A stretch of 64,000 nt of DNA from contig NZ_JACHNB010000001.1 in assembly GCF_014205225.1 (NCBI RefSeq), positions 9,963,501-10,027,500 on the forward strand, read 5' to 3'. The DNA is from Actinoplanes octamycinicus (GTDB lineage: Bacteria; Actinomycetota; Actinomycetes; Mycobacteriales; Micromonosporaceae). Positions 33,891-43,272 of the stretch are shown one piece after another; positions within the stretch are counted from its first letter, which is position 1, and every line of letters starts with the position of its first letter. The notes beneath the pieces were generated by a model, which saw only the letters and a list, made by a program, of their open reading frames with translations, made no database searches and was not told where the DNA came from. A program made the translations under genes and the position numbers.

Positions 33891-36119
33891 TCATCGTACG
33901 TCCAACGGCAGCCGCACCAGCACGGTCGTCCCGTCGTCGTCCCCGGTCAGCTCGATGCTGCCGTGGTGACGCTCGACCACCGCCCGGCTCAGCGTCAGCC
34001 CGAGCCCGCTCCCGGGCAGCACCCGGTCGTGTCCCCGGCTGGTCCGGTACCGCCCGGTGAACAGCTGCTCCCGCTCGATCCGCGGGACGTCCGTGGCGGC
34101 GTCCGAGACGGCCAGCTCGGCCGCCCGCCCGGCCCGGCGCAGGCTGACCTCGACGTGCCCGCCGTCCGGGCTGTACCGGATCGCGCTGCCCAGCAGGTTC
34201 TCCACGATCTGCCGCAGCCGGTCCCGGTCACCCGGCACGATCAGCTCGGCCGGCAGGTCGGTGTCGATCACCACCGGCGCCGCGCCGATCGCCACCCGGG
34301 TCCGGTCCACCACGTCCCGGACCACGGCGGCCAGGTCCATCGGCGTCCGCCGCACGTCGGCGTGCCCGGCGTCCAGCGCGGACAGCTCCAGCAGCTCGTT
34401 GATGATCTCCCGGAGCTGCAGCGCGTTGCGTTCCACCACGGCGATCAGCCGCGGCCCGTCCCGGACCAGCGTCGCCTCGTCCGCCTCGCGCAACAGCTCG
34501 GTGTACGCGCTGATCGAGGTCAGCGGCGTGCGCAGCTCGTGCCCGATCAGCGCCAGGTACTCGTTCTTGCTGCGCACCAGCTGCCGCTGCAGGTCGTCGA
34601 CCCGGCGCCGCTCGACGAACTGGCCCAGGTGCGCGGCGATCCCGGACATCAGCGCGACCAGCTCGTCCTCCGGGTCCTCGACCGCGTCGGCGAAGACGGT
34701 CAGCACCCCGATCGTCCCGGTCCCGTCGTGCACCGGGATGGCCAGCGCGGTGTGCAGGCGCTCGGCGGCGGTGTCCGCGGAGATCAGGCTCTGCGGGCGG
34801 CCCACGTCCCGGATCCACAGCGGCTTGTCCACCTGCCAGGCCCGGCCGGCCAGCCCCTGCCCGTAGGCCAGGTCGTCGGGCACGGTGATCCCGGTCGGCC
34901 AGCCCGGGGTGCTCCACCGCGCCACCGCCCGGATCACCTCGGCCGGCGCGTCGACCAGCCACAACTCGGCGTGCACCCAGTCCAGCGTGGCGACCACCGC
35001 CTCCAGCACCCGCGGCCCGGCCGCCTCGATGCTGGGCGTCTCGGCGAGCGCCGTGGTGACCGCCAGCTCGCAGGAGCGGAACCGCTCGGCGCGCCGCTGC
35101 CGGGTGACGTCCTGCACCGCCTGGACCGCGCCGACCACCTGGCCGTCCGGGCCGAGGATCGGTTGCGCGTCCATCAGGTAGTGCCGGTTGCGCCGGACCC
35201 GGCCGGGCCGGGCGAGCGGCTCGTCGCGGACCCGTTCGCCGCGCAGCGCCCGGAAGAGGCCCTGCTCGGGGGTGCCGTCCGGGTCGTCGGCCCAGAGCCG
35301 GCGCATCCGCTCGTTGGCGAAGACCACCTGCCCGTCGGCGTCGCACGCGGTCACCCCGTCGTGCAGGCTGTCCAGCACCGCGTCCAGGAACCGGTGCTGC
35401 TGCTCCAGCTCGTGCCGGGCCAGCTGCTCGCCGATCAGCAGGGTGGCCACCTCGGCTGCCTCGGCGACCGCGCTGATCTGCTCCGGCGACCACTCCCGCG
35501 GCCGCAGGTCGTAGGCGCAGCACACACCGAGCACCTGCCCGTGCCGGTCGTGCACCGGATAGCCGAGATAGGCGCCGCCGTGCTGGCGGACCACCCCGGG
35601 CGGCACCCGGTCGTCGGCGGTCGCGTCGTCGACGATCACCGCCCCGCCGCCGGCCACCACCATGCCGCCGAGCGAGCGGTCCAGCGTGGTGTCGTTGATC
35701 GCGTCCCAGTCGGCGGTCACGCCCCAGCTGCCGTAGAGCCGCAGCCGGTCGCCCTCGACGAACTGGATGCAGGCGCTCGGGGTCTGCGCCCCGCGCGCGG
35801 TCAGCGCGGCGAGCTGGTCGGCGGTGCCGGTGGCCAGCACCCCGCGATGCCGGGCCGGACCGGCCGCCGCGTCGGCCAGCACGTCGCGGAGCAGACTTGA
35901 GCCGGTGGCCGGCGCGGGATGGTCGCCGATGGCGCCCGGGTGGTCGCCCGCGACCGCGGGCCGGCCCGGGCGGTCGGCGGTGGCGGCCGCCGGCAAGCCT
36001 GGGTGCTCGTCGACGGCCGTCCCCCCGTGAAGCTCGGCCGGGCGTGCGAGAGCCGCGGCATCCGCCGCCCGTGTCCTTCCGGACCGCCCAGCGCCACTGC
36101 CGGGACCTTCTCGCCGCAT
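33891..36119 (-). CDS. GAF-PAS-GAF sensor histidine kinase
   Basis: 742 residues, no membrane segment, so a soluble sensor. Order: variable Ala-rich N-terminus (1-90), GAF (about 100-235), PAS (about 240-345, DSLHDGVTACDADGQVVFANERMRRLW), GAF (about 360-500), HisKA with phospho-acceptor His527 in YLALIGHELRTPLTSISAY, and HATPase_c with N box Asn641 in VENLLGSAIRYSPDGG. Odd: the G1 box, normally DxGxG, reads DAATD (673-677) while G2 GSGLGLTLSRAVVERHHG is intact, so ATP binding or turnover may be altered. No response regulator is adjacent. The ATG at 36119 follows GGAGG. Confidence 0.92.
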   Translation of the reverse strand: MRREGPGSGAGRSGRTRAADAAALARPAELHGGTAVDEHPGLPAAATADRPGRPAVAGDHPGAIGDHPAPATGSSLLRDVLADAAAGPARHRGVLATGTADQLAALTARGAQTPSACIQFVEGDRLRLYGSWGVTADWDAINDTTLDRSLGGMVVAGGGAVIVDDATADDRVPPGVVRQHGGAYLGYPVHDRHGQVLGVCCAYDLRPREWSPEQISAVAEAAEVATLLIGEQLARHELEQQHRFLDAVLDSLHDGVTACDADGQVVFANERMRRLWADDPDGTPEQGLFRALRGERVRDEPLARPGRVRRNRHYLMDAQPILGPDGQVVGAVQAVQDVTRQRRAERFRSCELAVTTALAETPSIEAAGPRVLEAVVATLDWVHAELWLVDAPAEVIRAVARWSTPGWPTGITVPDDLAYGQGLAGRAWQVDKPLWIRDVGRPQSLISADTAAERLHTALAIPVHDGTGTIGVLTVFADAVEDPEDELVALMSGIAAHLGQFVERRRVDDLQRQLVRSKNEYLALIGHELRTPLTSISAYTELLREADEATLVRDGPRLIAVVERNALQLREIINELLELSALDAGHADVRRTPMDLAAVVRDVVDRTRVAIGAAPVVIDTDLPAELIVPGDRDRLRQIVENLLGSAIRYSPDGGHVEVSLRRAGRAAELAVSDAATDVPRIEREQLFTGRYRTSRGHDRVLPGSGLGLTLSRAVVERHHGSIELTGDDDGTTVLVRLPLDVR

Positions 36120-36627
36120 GGCCGACCTCCACCGTCCAGCCTAGGTGCACGAAAGGGCTGAAAGCGGCAATTCGCCCTACAGATTTCCTGGTGGGCGGCG
36201 CGCGCCGGCCGAACAACGGGCGGCCGGACTCCCCGGGCGCATCCGGGGTCGCCGTGCGGCCGCCGGCCGGCAGCGGGGCGCCGCCCCAGCACGATTTCGC
36301 TTTCGATGGGAAACGACCACCCGCGCACCGGTCGTGCCACCGAATAACCATTCCGCCCGGGGTCACCGGCCGGGTGGATTGGGCGCCTTTCCTCCTTAAT
36401 GACTCGGTGGTAGGCACGTTTGGCCTGGCCCAGGGCCCGGACGGAAGCGCAGGCGGACGCCTGAGCGCCCGGTTCGCCCGGGGATGGCGATTAGTTCGGG
36501 AACGGCACGGGCATCACCGCTGACCACATAGAAAACAATAGAAGTTTCATTTCGATAACATGAATTCCGTCTATCGAATCGATATCTCTACAGTCGCGTC
36601 ACGCGCGCCGCCGGCCGCGGAAAAGGC
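36120..36627. other. 508-bp gene-free region ending in an AT-rich island
   Basis: Divergent spacer between the histidine kinase and the Lys/Ala/Glu-rich gene. Bases 36522-36592 are about two-thirds A+T, strikingly low in GC for this genome, and include ATCGAATCGAT (36573-36583), an inverted repeat. This island probably holds the promoter of the downstream gene and could be a target of the AT-binding protein Lsr2 encoded at 55.9 kb. No known riboswitch was recognised in the GC-rich part. Confidence 0.5.
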
Positions 36628-36936
36628 ATGGCGAAGGGAACACCCGTGGGTAAGAAGAAGTCCACTCTGGTCGAGGACGTCGCGCCGGTCGAGGAGACCG
36701 TCGCGGTGGAGGAGACCGTCGAGGCGGCGCCGGCGGAGCCGAAGAAGTCCAAGAAGGACAAGAAGGCGAAGAAGGCCGCGGCGGCCCCCGCCGAGGAGCC
36801 GGCCGCCGAAGAGGCGGCCGCTGCGGAGCCGGCTGAGGAGGCCCCGGCCGAGGAGCCGGCCGCTGAGGAGGCCCCGGCTGAGGAGGCCGTCGCCGAGGAG
36901 GCCCCGAAGAAGGCGAAGAAGTCCAAGAAGAAGTGA
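36628..36936 (+). CDS. Low-complexity Lys/Ala/Glu/Pro-rich small protein
   Basis: 102 residues in charge blocks: basic ends (VGKKKS; KKSKKDKKAKK near 40; KKAKKSKKK at the end) flank acidic runs of repeated PAEE/AAEEA. Codons follow the genome's normal third-position GC pattern, and the frame ends in AAG-rich codons, so coding is likely. Similar tails occur on histone-like and ribosome-associated proteins in actinomycetes, but no fold is recognisable and the function is unknown. The ATG at 36628 was used; a GTG at 36646 (MGKKKSTLVED) with AAGGGA upstream is equally plausible. A hairpin terminator follows. Confidence 0.65.
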   Translation: MAKGTPVGKKKSTLVEDVAPVEETVAVEETVEAAPAEPKKSKKDKKAKKAAAAPAEEPAAEEAAAAEPAEEAPAEEPAAEEAPAEEAVAEEAPKKAKKSKKK

Positions 36937-36942
36937 CGCCGC

Positions 36943-36973
36943 CGGGCCGTCGCGCACCCCGCGCGGCGGCCCG
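36943..36973. terminator. Bidirectional hairpin terminator
   Basis: 13-bp stem CGGGCCGTCGCGC / GCGCGGCGGCCCG (one G-T wobble) with a 5-nt loop, between the convergent Lys/Ala/Glu-rich gene and trmB. Confidence 0.7.
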
Positions 36974-36993
36974 TCCCGTACCGAAAAAGGGTG

Positions 36994-37710
36994 TTAAAGA
37001 CGCTCGTAGCGGAGGTCGGCGATCGGGCGGCCGGCAGCCGCGCCGCGGCGCTCGAACTTGGTCTCCGGGCGGGCGTGCGGGGTCGGCGGCAGGCGGCGCA
37101 GGCCCGGATCGGCGTCCAGGGTCGCGGCCATCGCCTCGGCATAGTCCGGCCAGTCGGTGGCGCAGTGCAGCACCCCGCCCGGCCGCAGGCGGTCGCGGAG
37201 CAGGGCGACGCTCGCCGGCTGGATCAGGCGGCGCTTGTGGTGCCGGGCCTTCGGCCACGGGTCCGGGAAGAAGACGTGCACCGCGGCCAGCGCGCCCGGC
37301 GCCAGGCGGTGCACCAGCTGCATGGCGTCGCCCTCGGCCACCCGCACGTTGGTCAGGCCCCGCTCGCCGACCAGGGCCAGCAGGTTGCCGATGCCCGGGG
37401 TGTGCACCTCGACGCCCAGGTAGTCGCGGTCCGGGTCGGCGGCGGCCATCGCGGCGGTCGCGTCACCCATCCCGAAGCCGATCTCGAGAACCCTGGGCGC
37501 CTCCCGGCCGAACAGCTCTCCCAGGTCGAGCGGGGTGCGGTCGCCGTCGACGACGGTGAACCCGAAGCGGGGCCAGAGGGCGGCGTGCGCGTCGGCGTGC
37601 CGGGTGCTCATCCGGCCGCGGCGCGGGTGGAAGGTCCGGATCGGCCGAGCGTCGGGGCTGGCGGTGTCGGTGATGGCGGCGCTGGTCGCGGGCACGGCGG
37701 TGTCAGTCAT
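36994..37710 (-). CDS. trmB: tRNA (guanine-N7)-methyltransferase
   Basis: 238-residue TrmB, which makes m7G46 in the tRNA variable loop. Family motifs: RTFHPRRGRMSTRHADAHAALWPRFG at the N-terminus, VLEIGFGMGDATAAMAAADPDRDYLGVEVHTPGIG (SAM site), VHVFFPDPWPKARHHKRRLIQP (the DPWPK(x)RHxKRR signature) and the C-terminal TKFERRG. The first 20 residues are a variable extension. It starts 18 bp after the beta-propeller gene stop and is probably co-transcribed with it. Confidence 0.97.
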   Translation of the reverse strand: MTDTAVPATSAAITDTASPDARPIRTFHPRRGRMSTRHADAHAALWPRFGFTVVDGDRTPLDLGELFGREAPRVLEIGFGMGDATAAMAAADPDRDYLGVEVHTPGIGNLLALVGERGLTNVRVAEGDAMQLVHRLAPGALAAVHVFFPDPWPKARHHKRRLIQPASVALLRDRLRPGGVLHCATDWPDYAEAMAATLDADPGLRRLPPTPHARPETKFERRGAAAGRPIADLRYERL

Positions 37711-37728
37711 GGCGGCGCCAACGATACG

Positions 37729-38649
37729 TCAGCGGGGGCGGACCGACGGCTGCGAGCCGGGGCGCAGCGGGGTCCGGGCGCCGGTCGCCAGGTCCACCGA
37801 GATGATCCACGAGCCGTTCCGGTACTGGCCGGTGACCAGGGCGTGGGTGGCGTCCCGGTAGCTGGGCTCGCGGTCCAGCGGGGCACCCACGGTGCGCTTC
37901 CTGCCGGTCTTGAGGTCCAGCTCGGTGACGTGCAGCGGCTCGTTCTGCGCGGCGGTCTCGCCCTCCTGGTACGCCGTGAAGGCCAGCCGGGTGCCGTCCG
38001 GGCGCCAGGCCGGGAGCACCGCGAATCCCCGGTTCTGCAGGCTGCCGCCACCGTAGGCGGCGACCATCCGCTCCGCGCCGGAGCTGATCGTGCCGATGCT
38101 CATGCAGGCGTCGTAGACCGCGTCGCACTCGCCGCCCCGGTAGGCGATCTGCTTGCCGTCCGGCGACCAGGCCACCGCGTCGTCGGCCCGCAGCCGCTCG
38201 GTGAGCACCCCGGTCGCGGCCTGCGGCTGCTCCGGCTCGGGCAGCTCCTCGCCCCGGCAGTCCCGGGGGAAGAGCACCTCGGGCTGGGCGGCCGCGCCGC
38301 TCGCCGGGATCCGGTAGACGCCCGGGCCGCCGGTGCAGGAGAGCGACCCGAAGGCCAGCCACTTGCCGTCCGGTGACCAGGACGGGCCGGCCGCCGCCCG
38401 GGTGGTCAGCCGGCGCTGCCCGGTGCCGTCCGCTTTCATGGTCCACAGCTGGCCGCCCTTGAGCACGGCGAGCTGCTTGCCGTCCGGCGACCACCGGGGG
38501 CGGGAGTATCCGCCCCCGGTGGTGAGCCGCTTCTCGGCCGGTCCGGTGCTGACGTAGACGTCACCGGCGCGGACGTAGGCCACCGGGTCCGGCGCCGCGG
38601 GCGCCGGGGTGAGGGCCAAACCGACCAGTAGTGCCGCCGTCGTGATCAT
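37729..38649 (-). CDS. Secreted TolB/WD40-like beta-propeller protein
   Basis: 306 residues. N-terminal signal peptide MITTAALLVGLALTPAPAAP; no lipobox. The rest is a six-bladed-propeller-like array of WSPDGK repeats (RWSPDGKQLAVL, SWSPDGKWLAFG, AWSPDGKQIAYR, AWRPDGTRLAFT), as in TolB and DPP6-like proteins. Cysteines at SCTGG, RDCRG, ECDAVYDAC may form disulfides outside the cell. Role unknown; probably protein or ligand binding on the surface. It is upstream of trmB on the same strand. Confidence 0.85.
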   Translation of the reverse strand: MITTAALLVGLALTPAPAAPDPVAYVRAGDVYVSTGPAEKRLTTGGGYSRPRWSPDGKQLAVLKGGQLWTMKADGTGQRRLTTRAAAGPSWSPDGKWLAFGSLSCTGGPGVYRIPASGAAAQPEVLFPRDCRGEELPEPEQPQAATGVLTERLRADDAVAWSPDGKQIAYRGGECDAVYDACMSIGTISSGAERMVAAYGGGSLQNRGFAVLPAWRPDGTRLAFTAYQEGETAAQNEPLHVTELDLKTGRKRTVGAPLDREPSYRDATHALVTGQYRNGSWIISVDLATGARTPLRPGSQPSVRPR

Positions 38650-38718
38650 GGCTGACCGCCCCCCGATGGTCCCTGCCTGCGCTTACGTCCTGCACCATCG
38701 TCGCAACCGGCCGACAAC

Positions 38719-40491
38719 TTAAGAGGTTGGGTGCACTACCGCCGCCGAACCGCTCCCCCGCCGCACCGGCTCGGCCACGGCGATCTGGCCGCCGTGCCGG
38801 GTGAACTCGATCGCGGTGGCCGCCCCGATCTCCGGGGCGTCCGGGCCGAAGACGTGGCCGAGCGCGGTGAGCTGCGGCCCGTACGTCGTGTGGAAGGCCG
38901 GCTCGGCCTGGATCCCGGCGGTGTTGCGCTGCGCGGCGCGCGGCGCGGCGAGCGCCTGCGGCAGGGTCAGCCCCAGCTCCAGCCGGCCGTAGATGATCTG
39001 CAGCACGGTGGTGATGATCGTCGAGCCGCCGGGCGCGCCGACCGCCAGGAACGGCTTGCCGTCCTTGAGCACGATCGTCGGCGACATCGAGCTGCGCGGC
39101 CGCTTGCCCGGACCGGGCAGGTTCGGGTCGTCGAAGGCGCCCTGGGTGCCGGTGAAGTTGAAGTCGGTCAGCTCGTTGTTGAGCATGAAGCCACGGCCGG
39201 GGACGACCATCCCGTTGCCGCCGAACTGCTCCAGGGTCAGCGTGTACTCGACGACGTTGCCCCACTTGTCGGCGACGGTCAGGTTGGTGGTGCTCATCCC
39301 GTTGTCCGGGGTCGCCGCCGTGGTCGCCGGGGTGCAGCTGGACGGGCCGGGGGCCACCGGCTTCACCAGCGCCTTGTCCGGATCGATCTGACACGCGCGG
39401 CCGGCTGCCCACTTGTCGGAGATGAGCTTGCGCAGCGTCGACGGAGGTGTGTAGGCGCCGACGTAACGGCCCCGGTCCGCGAAGGAGAGCGCGGAGGCCT
39501 CCAGGTAGTAGTGCAGCTTCTCGACCGTCGACGCCGAGTCGATCGGGGACGCCTCGAGGATGTTCAGCGCCTCCCCGACCGCGGTGCCACCGCTGGACGG
39601 GGTCGACATGCCGTAGACGGTCAGTCCCTCGTAGTCCGACCTGGTGGGCGCGGGGTGCCGCACCCGGTACGCGGCAAGGTCCTTGGCGGTCAGCTGACCC
39701 GGGCGGATCGGATGGGCCCACGGCGAGGTGGGACTCTCCGAAACCTGCGGATCCCGCACCGTGGCGAGCAGGTCCCGGCCCACCTCGCCGCGGTAGAAGA
39801 CCCCGGTCCCCCGCTTCGCGATCAGCCGATAGGTGTCGGCCAGGTCCGGGTTCCGGATCGTGGTGCCCACCGCCGGCGGCGCGCCGCCCGGCAGGTACAG
39901 CGCCTTCGTCGCGTCGAACTGCCCGAAGGCGGCCGCGTTGTCGGTCACCTGCCGCCGGAACTCGGCGTCCACCGTGTACCCCCGGTCGGCCACCCGGGCG
40001 GCGTCGGTCAGCGCGCTGGACAACGACCGCGTCCCCCACTGCCGGGCCGCCGACTCCCAGGTCGCCAGCGTGCCGGGCACCCCGACCGACAGGCCGCTGA
40101 CCCGGGCCTCGTCGAACCCGTACGGCTGCCCGGTCGCCGGGTTGATGAAGTACGTCGAGGTCATCGTCGCCGGGCCGGTCTCCCGCCCGTCGATGGTGTG
40201 GACCTGGCGCCGGCGCGCGTCGTAGTAGACGAAGAACCCGCCGCCGCCGATCCCGGAGGCGAACGGCTCGGTCACGCCGAGGGTGGCGGCGGCCGCGACC
40301 GCGGCGTCCACCGCGTTGCCGCCCCGGCGCAGCACCTCGAGCCCGGCCGCGGTGGCGTCGGCGTCCACCGTGGCGATCGCCCCGCCGTACCCCCGCGCGG
40401 TCGGCGTCTTCGGCGTGGCGGCCGCCGCGGCCGGGGTGGCGAACCCCAGGGTGGTCAGGGAAAGCGCCGCTAGTGCTGATAGGAACCGCAT
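38719..40491 (-). CDS. ggt: Gamma-glutamyltransferase (secreted)
   Basis: 590-residue Ntn hydrolase that cleaves gamma-glutamyl compounds such as glutathione. A signal peptide (MRFLSALAALSLTTLGFATPAAAAA) leads to the large subunit with GGNAVDAAVAAAATLGVTEPFASGIGGGGFFVYYDA. Autoprocessing would occur before Thr401 in GMSTTNLTVADKWGNVVEYTLT; the small subunit shows the oxyanion motif PRSSMSPTIV and VGAPGGSTIITTVLQ. The ATG at 40491 follows GGAGGG by 4 nt. Its upstream neighbour, the secreted hydrolase, is on the same strand. Confidence 0.96.
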   Translation of the reverse strand: MRFLSALAALSLTTLGFATPAAAAATPKTPTARGYGGAIATVDADATAAGLEVLRRGGNAVDAAVAAAATLGVTEPFASGIGGGGFFVYYDARRRQVHTIDGRETGPATMTSTYFINPATGQPYGFDEARVSGLSVGVPGTLATWESAARQWGTRSLSSALTDAARVADRGYTVDAEFRRQVTDNAAAFGQFDATKALYLPGGAPPAVGTTIRNPDLADTYRLIAKRGTGVFYRGEVGRDLLATVRDPQVSESPTSPWAHPIRPGQLTAKDLAAYRVRHPAPTRSDYEGLTVYGMSTPSSGGTAVGEALNILEASPIDSASTVEKLHYYLEASALSFADRGRYVGAYTPPSTLRKLISDKWAAGRACQIDPDKALVKPVAPGPSSCTPATTAATPDNGMSTTNLTVADKWGNVVEYTLTLEQFGGNGMVVPGRGFMLNNELTDFNFTGTQGAFDDPNLPGPGKRPRSSMSPTIVLKDGKPFLAVGAPGGSTIITTVLQIIYGRLELGLTLPQALAAPRAAQRNTAGIQAEPAFHTTYGPQLTALGHVFGPDAPEIGAATAIEFTRHGGQIAVAEPVRRGSGSAAVVHPTS

Positions 40492-40569
40492 CGGCCCTCC
40501 AGACAGGACAGTGTCGGTTGTCAATCCCTGCCTACCGCTGAAGGCGGCCGGGCACAACCGCTACAACGA

Positions 40570-42039
40570 TCACCCGACACCGAACGGTTCGGGTTCCACC
40601 GCCGGGCAGCTGGCGCCGGCCGCCGGCAGGGTCAGGTCGATCAGGTAGCGCTCGACCGCGGTCTTCACACAGGGGCTGTGCGAGTACGCGATGTGCCCCC
40701 AGCCCTGGTAGGTCAGCAGGCGCGCGTTCGGCCCGAGCTGCGCCGCCACCTGCCGCGCCCAGGCGTGCCCGGTGGCCGGGTCGTGCAGCGCGTTGACCAG
40801 CAGCATCGGCAGCTTCGCCGGGGACAGCACACGCTGCGGGCTGGCCGGCGGCACCGGCCAGCCGACGCAGCCGGCGGCCGCGGACAGGGCCAGCGGCGAG
40901 GCCCGGACCTGCGGCGCGAGGGCCGCCAGGACATCAAGACGTCTCCGGTACGCGGTGAAGTCCCCGACCGGCAGCGCCCAGTCCCCGCAGAACACCGCCG
41001 GGAAGCTGTTCGGGGTCAGGTCGATCGGCGGCACGTCCCGGCCCCGTCGCCCGGCCGCCGCCGCGGGCTGGGCGGCGTCCTGCAGGTAGTGCGCGAAGGA
41101 GAACCACTGCGGGTCGTAGAACGCGCTGAACGCCGCCGAGATCAGCTCCCAGACGCCGAGCTTGGCCGGCGGGTCGTACGGATCCTCCAGGGTCCCGGCC
41201 GCGGCCCGGGCCATCAGCGTTCCCCAGAGTCGCGGGATGTCCTGGCCGCGCAGCACGCAGCGGGCATCCCGGGCGCACCACTTGACGAACTCGTTGAACG
41301 AGTCCTGCACCGCGGCGGTCTCCTGGGCCAGGAAGGTGTCCACGTCCACGCTGTGGTCCATCACCGAGTCCAGCACCACGGCGCGCAGCGTGCCCGGGTA
41401 GGTCTCGCCGTAGAGCTCGCCGATCAGCGAGCCGTAGGACGCGCCCAGGATGCTGATCCGCGGTTCGCCGAGCGCGACCCGCAGCGCCTCCACGTCCCGG
41501 ACCACGCTGCCGGTGTCGGCGTGCTCGACCACCGGCCCGCTGCGGGCGGTGCAGTCGGCGGCCAGCTTGCGGTTGTACTCGGCCAGCGCGCGGAACGCCG
41601 CCTCGTCCGGGACCAGCGGCGACGGCTTCGCGTCGACCAGGGCCTGGGAGCAGAGCACCGGCGCGCTGCGGCCCACCCCGCGCGGGTCGAGCCCGATGAT
41701 GTCGAACCGGCGGCGCAGCTCCGGGGTGAACAGCTCGCCGTCCAGGGCCATGTTGACCGCCGAGCCGCCGGGGCCGCCCGGGTTCACGATCAGCACGCCG
41801 ATCCGCCGCGCCGGGTCGGTCGCCTGCCGCCGGGCCATCTGCAGCTCGATGGTCGGCCCGTACGGATCACCCCAGTCCGCCGGCACCCGCATCACGCCGC
41901 ACTGCACCTGCTCGTCCTCGGGGCAGACCTTCCAGCTGACCGGCCCGGCCGCGGTGGCCGGCCGGACGAACCCGAGAACGGTGGCCAGGGTGAGGATCGC
42001 GGCCATGACCGGCCGTCGCAGCGCTCGCAAAACCCACAT
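40570..42039 (-). CDS. Secreted alpha/beta hydrolase, tripeptidyl-aminopeptidase type
   Basis: 489 residues with an N-terminal signal (RRPVMAAILTLATVLGFVRPATAA). The fold matches the Streptomyces SlpD/SlpE and TAP family: NPGGPGGSAVNMALDGELF (oxyanion), LDPRGVGRSAPV, nucleophile in ILGASYGSLIGELYGETYP, acid in LLVNALHDPATGHAWA and His in YQGWGHIAYSHSPCV, followed by the C-terminal TAP-like domain. It would release N-terminal peptides outside the cell. The ATG at 42039 was chosen because it gives a normal signal peptide and follows AGGGCGG. It lies 78 bp upstream of ggt, so the two may form a peptide-scavenging pair. Confidence 0.92.
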   Translation of the reverse strand: MWVLRALRRPVMAAILTLATVLGFVRPATAAGPVSWKVCPEDEQVQCGVMRVPADWGDPYGPTIELQMARRQATDPARRIGVLIVNPGGPGGSAVNMALDGELFTPELRRRFDIIGLDPRGVGRSAPVLCSQALVDAKPSPLVPDEAAFRALAEYNRKLAADCTARSGPVVEHADTGSVVRDVEALRVALGEPRISILGASYGSLIGELYGETYPGTLRAVVLDSVMDHSVDVDTFLAQETAAVQDSFNEFVKWCARDARCVLRGQDIPRLWGTLMARAAAGTLEDPYDPPAKLGVWELISAAFSAFYDPQWFSFAHYLQDAAQPAAAAGRRGRDVPPIDLTPNSFPAVFCGDWALPVGDFTAYRRRLDVLAALAPQVRASPLALSAAAGCVGWPVPPASPQRVLSPAKLPMLLVNALHDPATGHAWARQVAAQLGPNARLLTYQGWGHIAYSHSPCVKTAVERYLIDLTLPAAGASCPAVEPEPFGVG

Positions 42040-42171
42040 CTCCGCCCTGCGCGGCGGGACTCGGCCGCGCGGCACCATCTTCGGTCGCACTCAGGCAACG
42101 ATTCTGGAGAATGCCCGTTATTGCATCGTATGGGGCATTTCTCGGTGAAATCGGCGTGGCAGGGTGGGACC

Positions 42172-43272
42172 ATGCCGACCACACGCCTGGCCATCGCCGC
42201 CGTCGGAGCCGTCGGGGCCGTCCTGCTGACCGCCTGCTCGGCCGAGGAGTCCGCCGCCCCGCCGCTAGTCGATCCGGTCCCGTCGGTGTCGGCGCCCGCG
42301 CCGTCGACGGAGACGAGGAAGGGCCCGGATCTGACCGCCACCCCGGAGACCGTGGCGACCGGGATCCAGGTGCCCTGGGGGCTGGCGTTCCCCGGCGACG
42401 GCAGCGCGCTGGTCGCCGAGCGCCAGACCGGCGACGTCTACCGGATCGAGCCCGGCGCGGCGAAGAAGAAGGTGTTCACCGTGCCCGGCGTGCGGGCGGG
42501 CGGCGAGGGTGGCCTGCTCGGCCTGGCCGTGCGGGGCGACTGGGTCTACGCGTACTTCACCGGCGACGACGACAACCGGATCGTCCGCTTCAGGCTCGCC
42601 GGCGGCACCCCCGAGGTGATCTTCAAGGGGCTGGACCGCGGGTCGCGGCACAACGGCGGGCGGATCGCCTTCGGCCCGGACGGGATGCTCTACGTGGGCA
42701 CCGGCGACGCCGGCGACGAGCCGCAGTCGCAGGACCGCGACGACCCGAACGGGAAGATCCTGCGGCTCACCCCGACCGGCCAGGCGGCGCCGGGCAACCC
42801 GTTCCCGGGCTCGCCGGTCTGGAGCCTCGGCCACCGGAACGTGCAGGGCCTGGCCTGGGACGCGCAGGGCCGGATGTACGGCATCGAGTTCGGCCAGGAC
42901 ACCTGGGACGAGGTGAACATCATCCAGCCGGGGAAGAACTACGGCTGGCCGGAGGTGGAGGGCAAGGCCGGCGACGCGAAGTACACCGACCCGATCGTGC
43001 AGTGGCGCACCGACGAGGCGTCGCCCAGCGGGGCGGCGGTCGCCGGCGACACGCTCTACGTCGCGGCCCTCAAGGGCGAGCGACTGTGGACCGTCCCGCT
43101 GACCGGCGGGACCGCGCGGGCCGAGCTGACCGGGAAGTACGGCCGGCTCCGCACGGTCGCCGTGGCCGCCGACGGTTCGCTGTGGCTGACCACCTCGAAC
43201 ACCGACGGCCGCGGCGACCCGCGGGACTCCGACGACCGGGTGCTGCGCTTCCCGCCCCTACCTGGGGGGTAG
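42172..43272 (+). CDS. Soluble glucose/sorbosone dehydrogenase-like lipoprotein
   Basis: 366 residues. Signal and lipobox MPTTRLAIAAVGAVGAVLLTAC, Pro/Ser linker, then a six-bladed propeller of the GdhB/sorbosone dehydrogenase family: IQVPWGLAFPGDGSALVAERQTGDVYRIE, GEGGLLGLAV, HNGGRIAFGPDGMLYVGTGDAGD, DPNGKILRLTPTG, WSLGHRNVQGLAWDAQGRMYGIEFG and NYGWPEVEG. These enzymes use PQQ; cofactor synthesis genes are not in view. The 3' end overlaps the convergent gene by 15 bases. Confidence 0.92.
   Translation: MPTTRLAIAAVGAVGAVLLTACSAEESAAPPLVDPVPSVSAPAPSTETRKGPDLTATPETVATGIQVPWGLAFPGDGSALVAERQTGDVYRIEPGAAKKKVFTVPGVRAGGEGGLLGLAVRGDWVYAYFTGDDDNRIVRFRLAGGTPEVIFKGLDRGSRHNGGRIAFGPDGMLYVGTGDAGDEPQSQDRDDPNGKILRLTPTGQAAPGNPFPGSPVWSLGHRNVQGLAWDAQGRMYGIEFGQDTWDEVNIIQPGKNYGWPEVEGKAGDAKYTDPIVQWRTDEASPSGAAVAGDTLYVAALKGERLWTVPLTGGTARAELTGKYGRLRTVAVAADGSLWLTTSNTDGRGDPRDSDDRVLRFPPLPGG

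Noticed and set aside
36120..36521. Riboswitch upstream of the Lys/Ala/Glu-rich gene
   Set aside because: Several hairpins can be drawn, but no core of a known class was recognised, and the promoter probably lies downstream in the AT-rich island.
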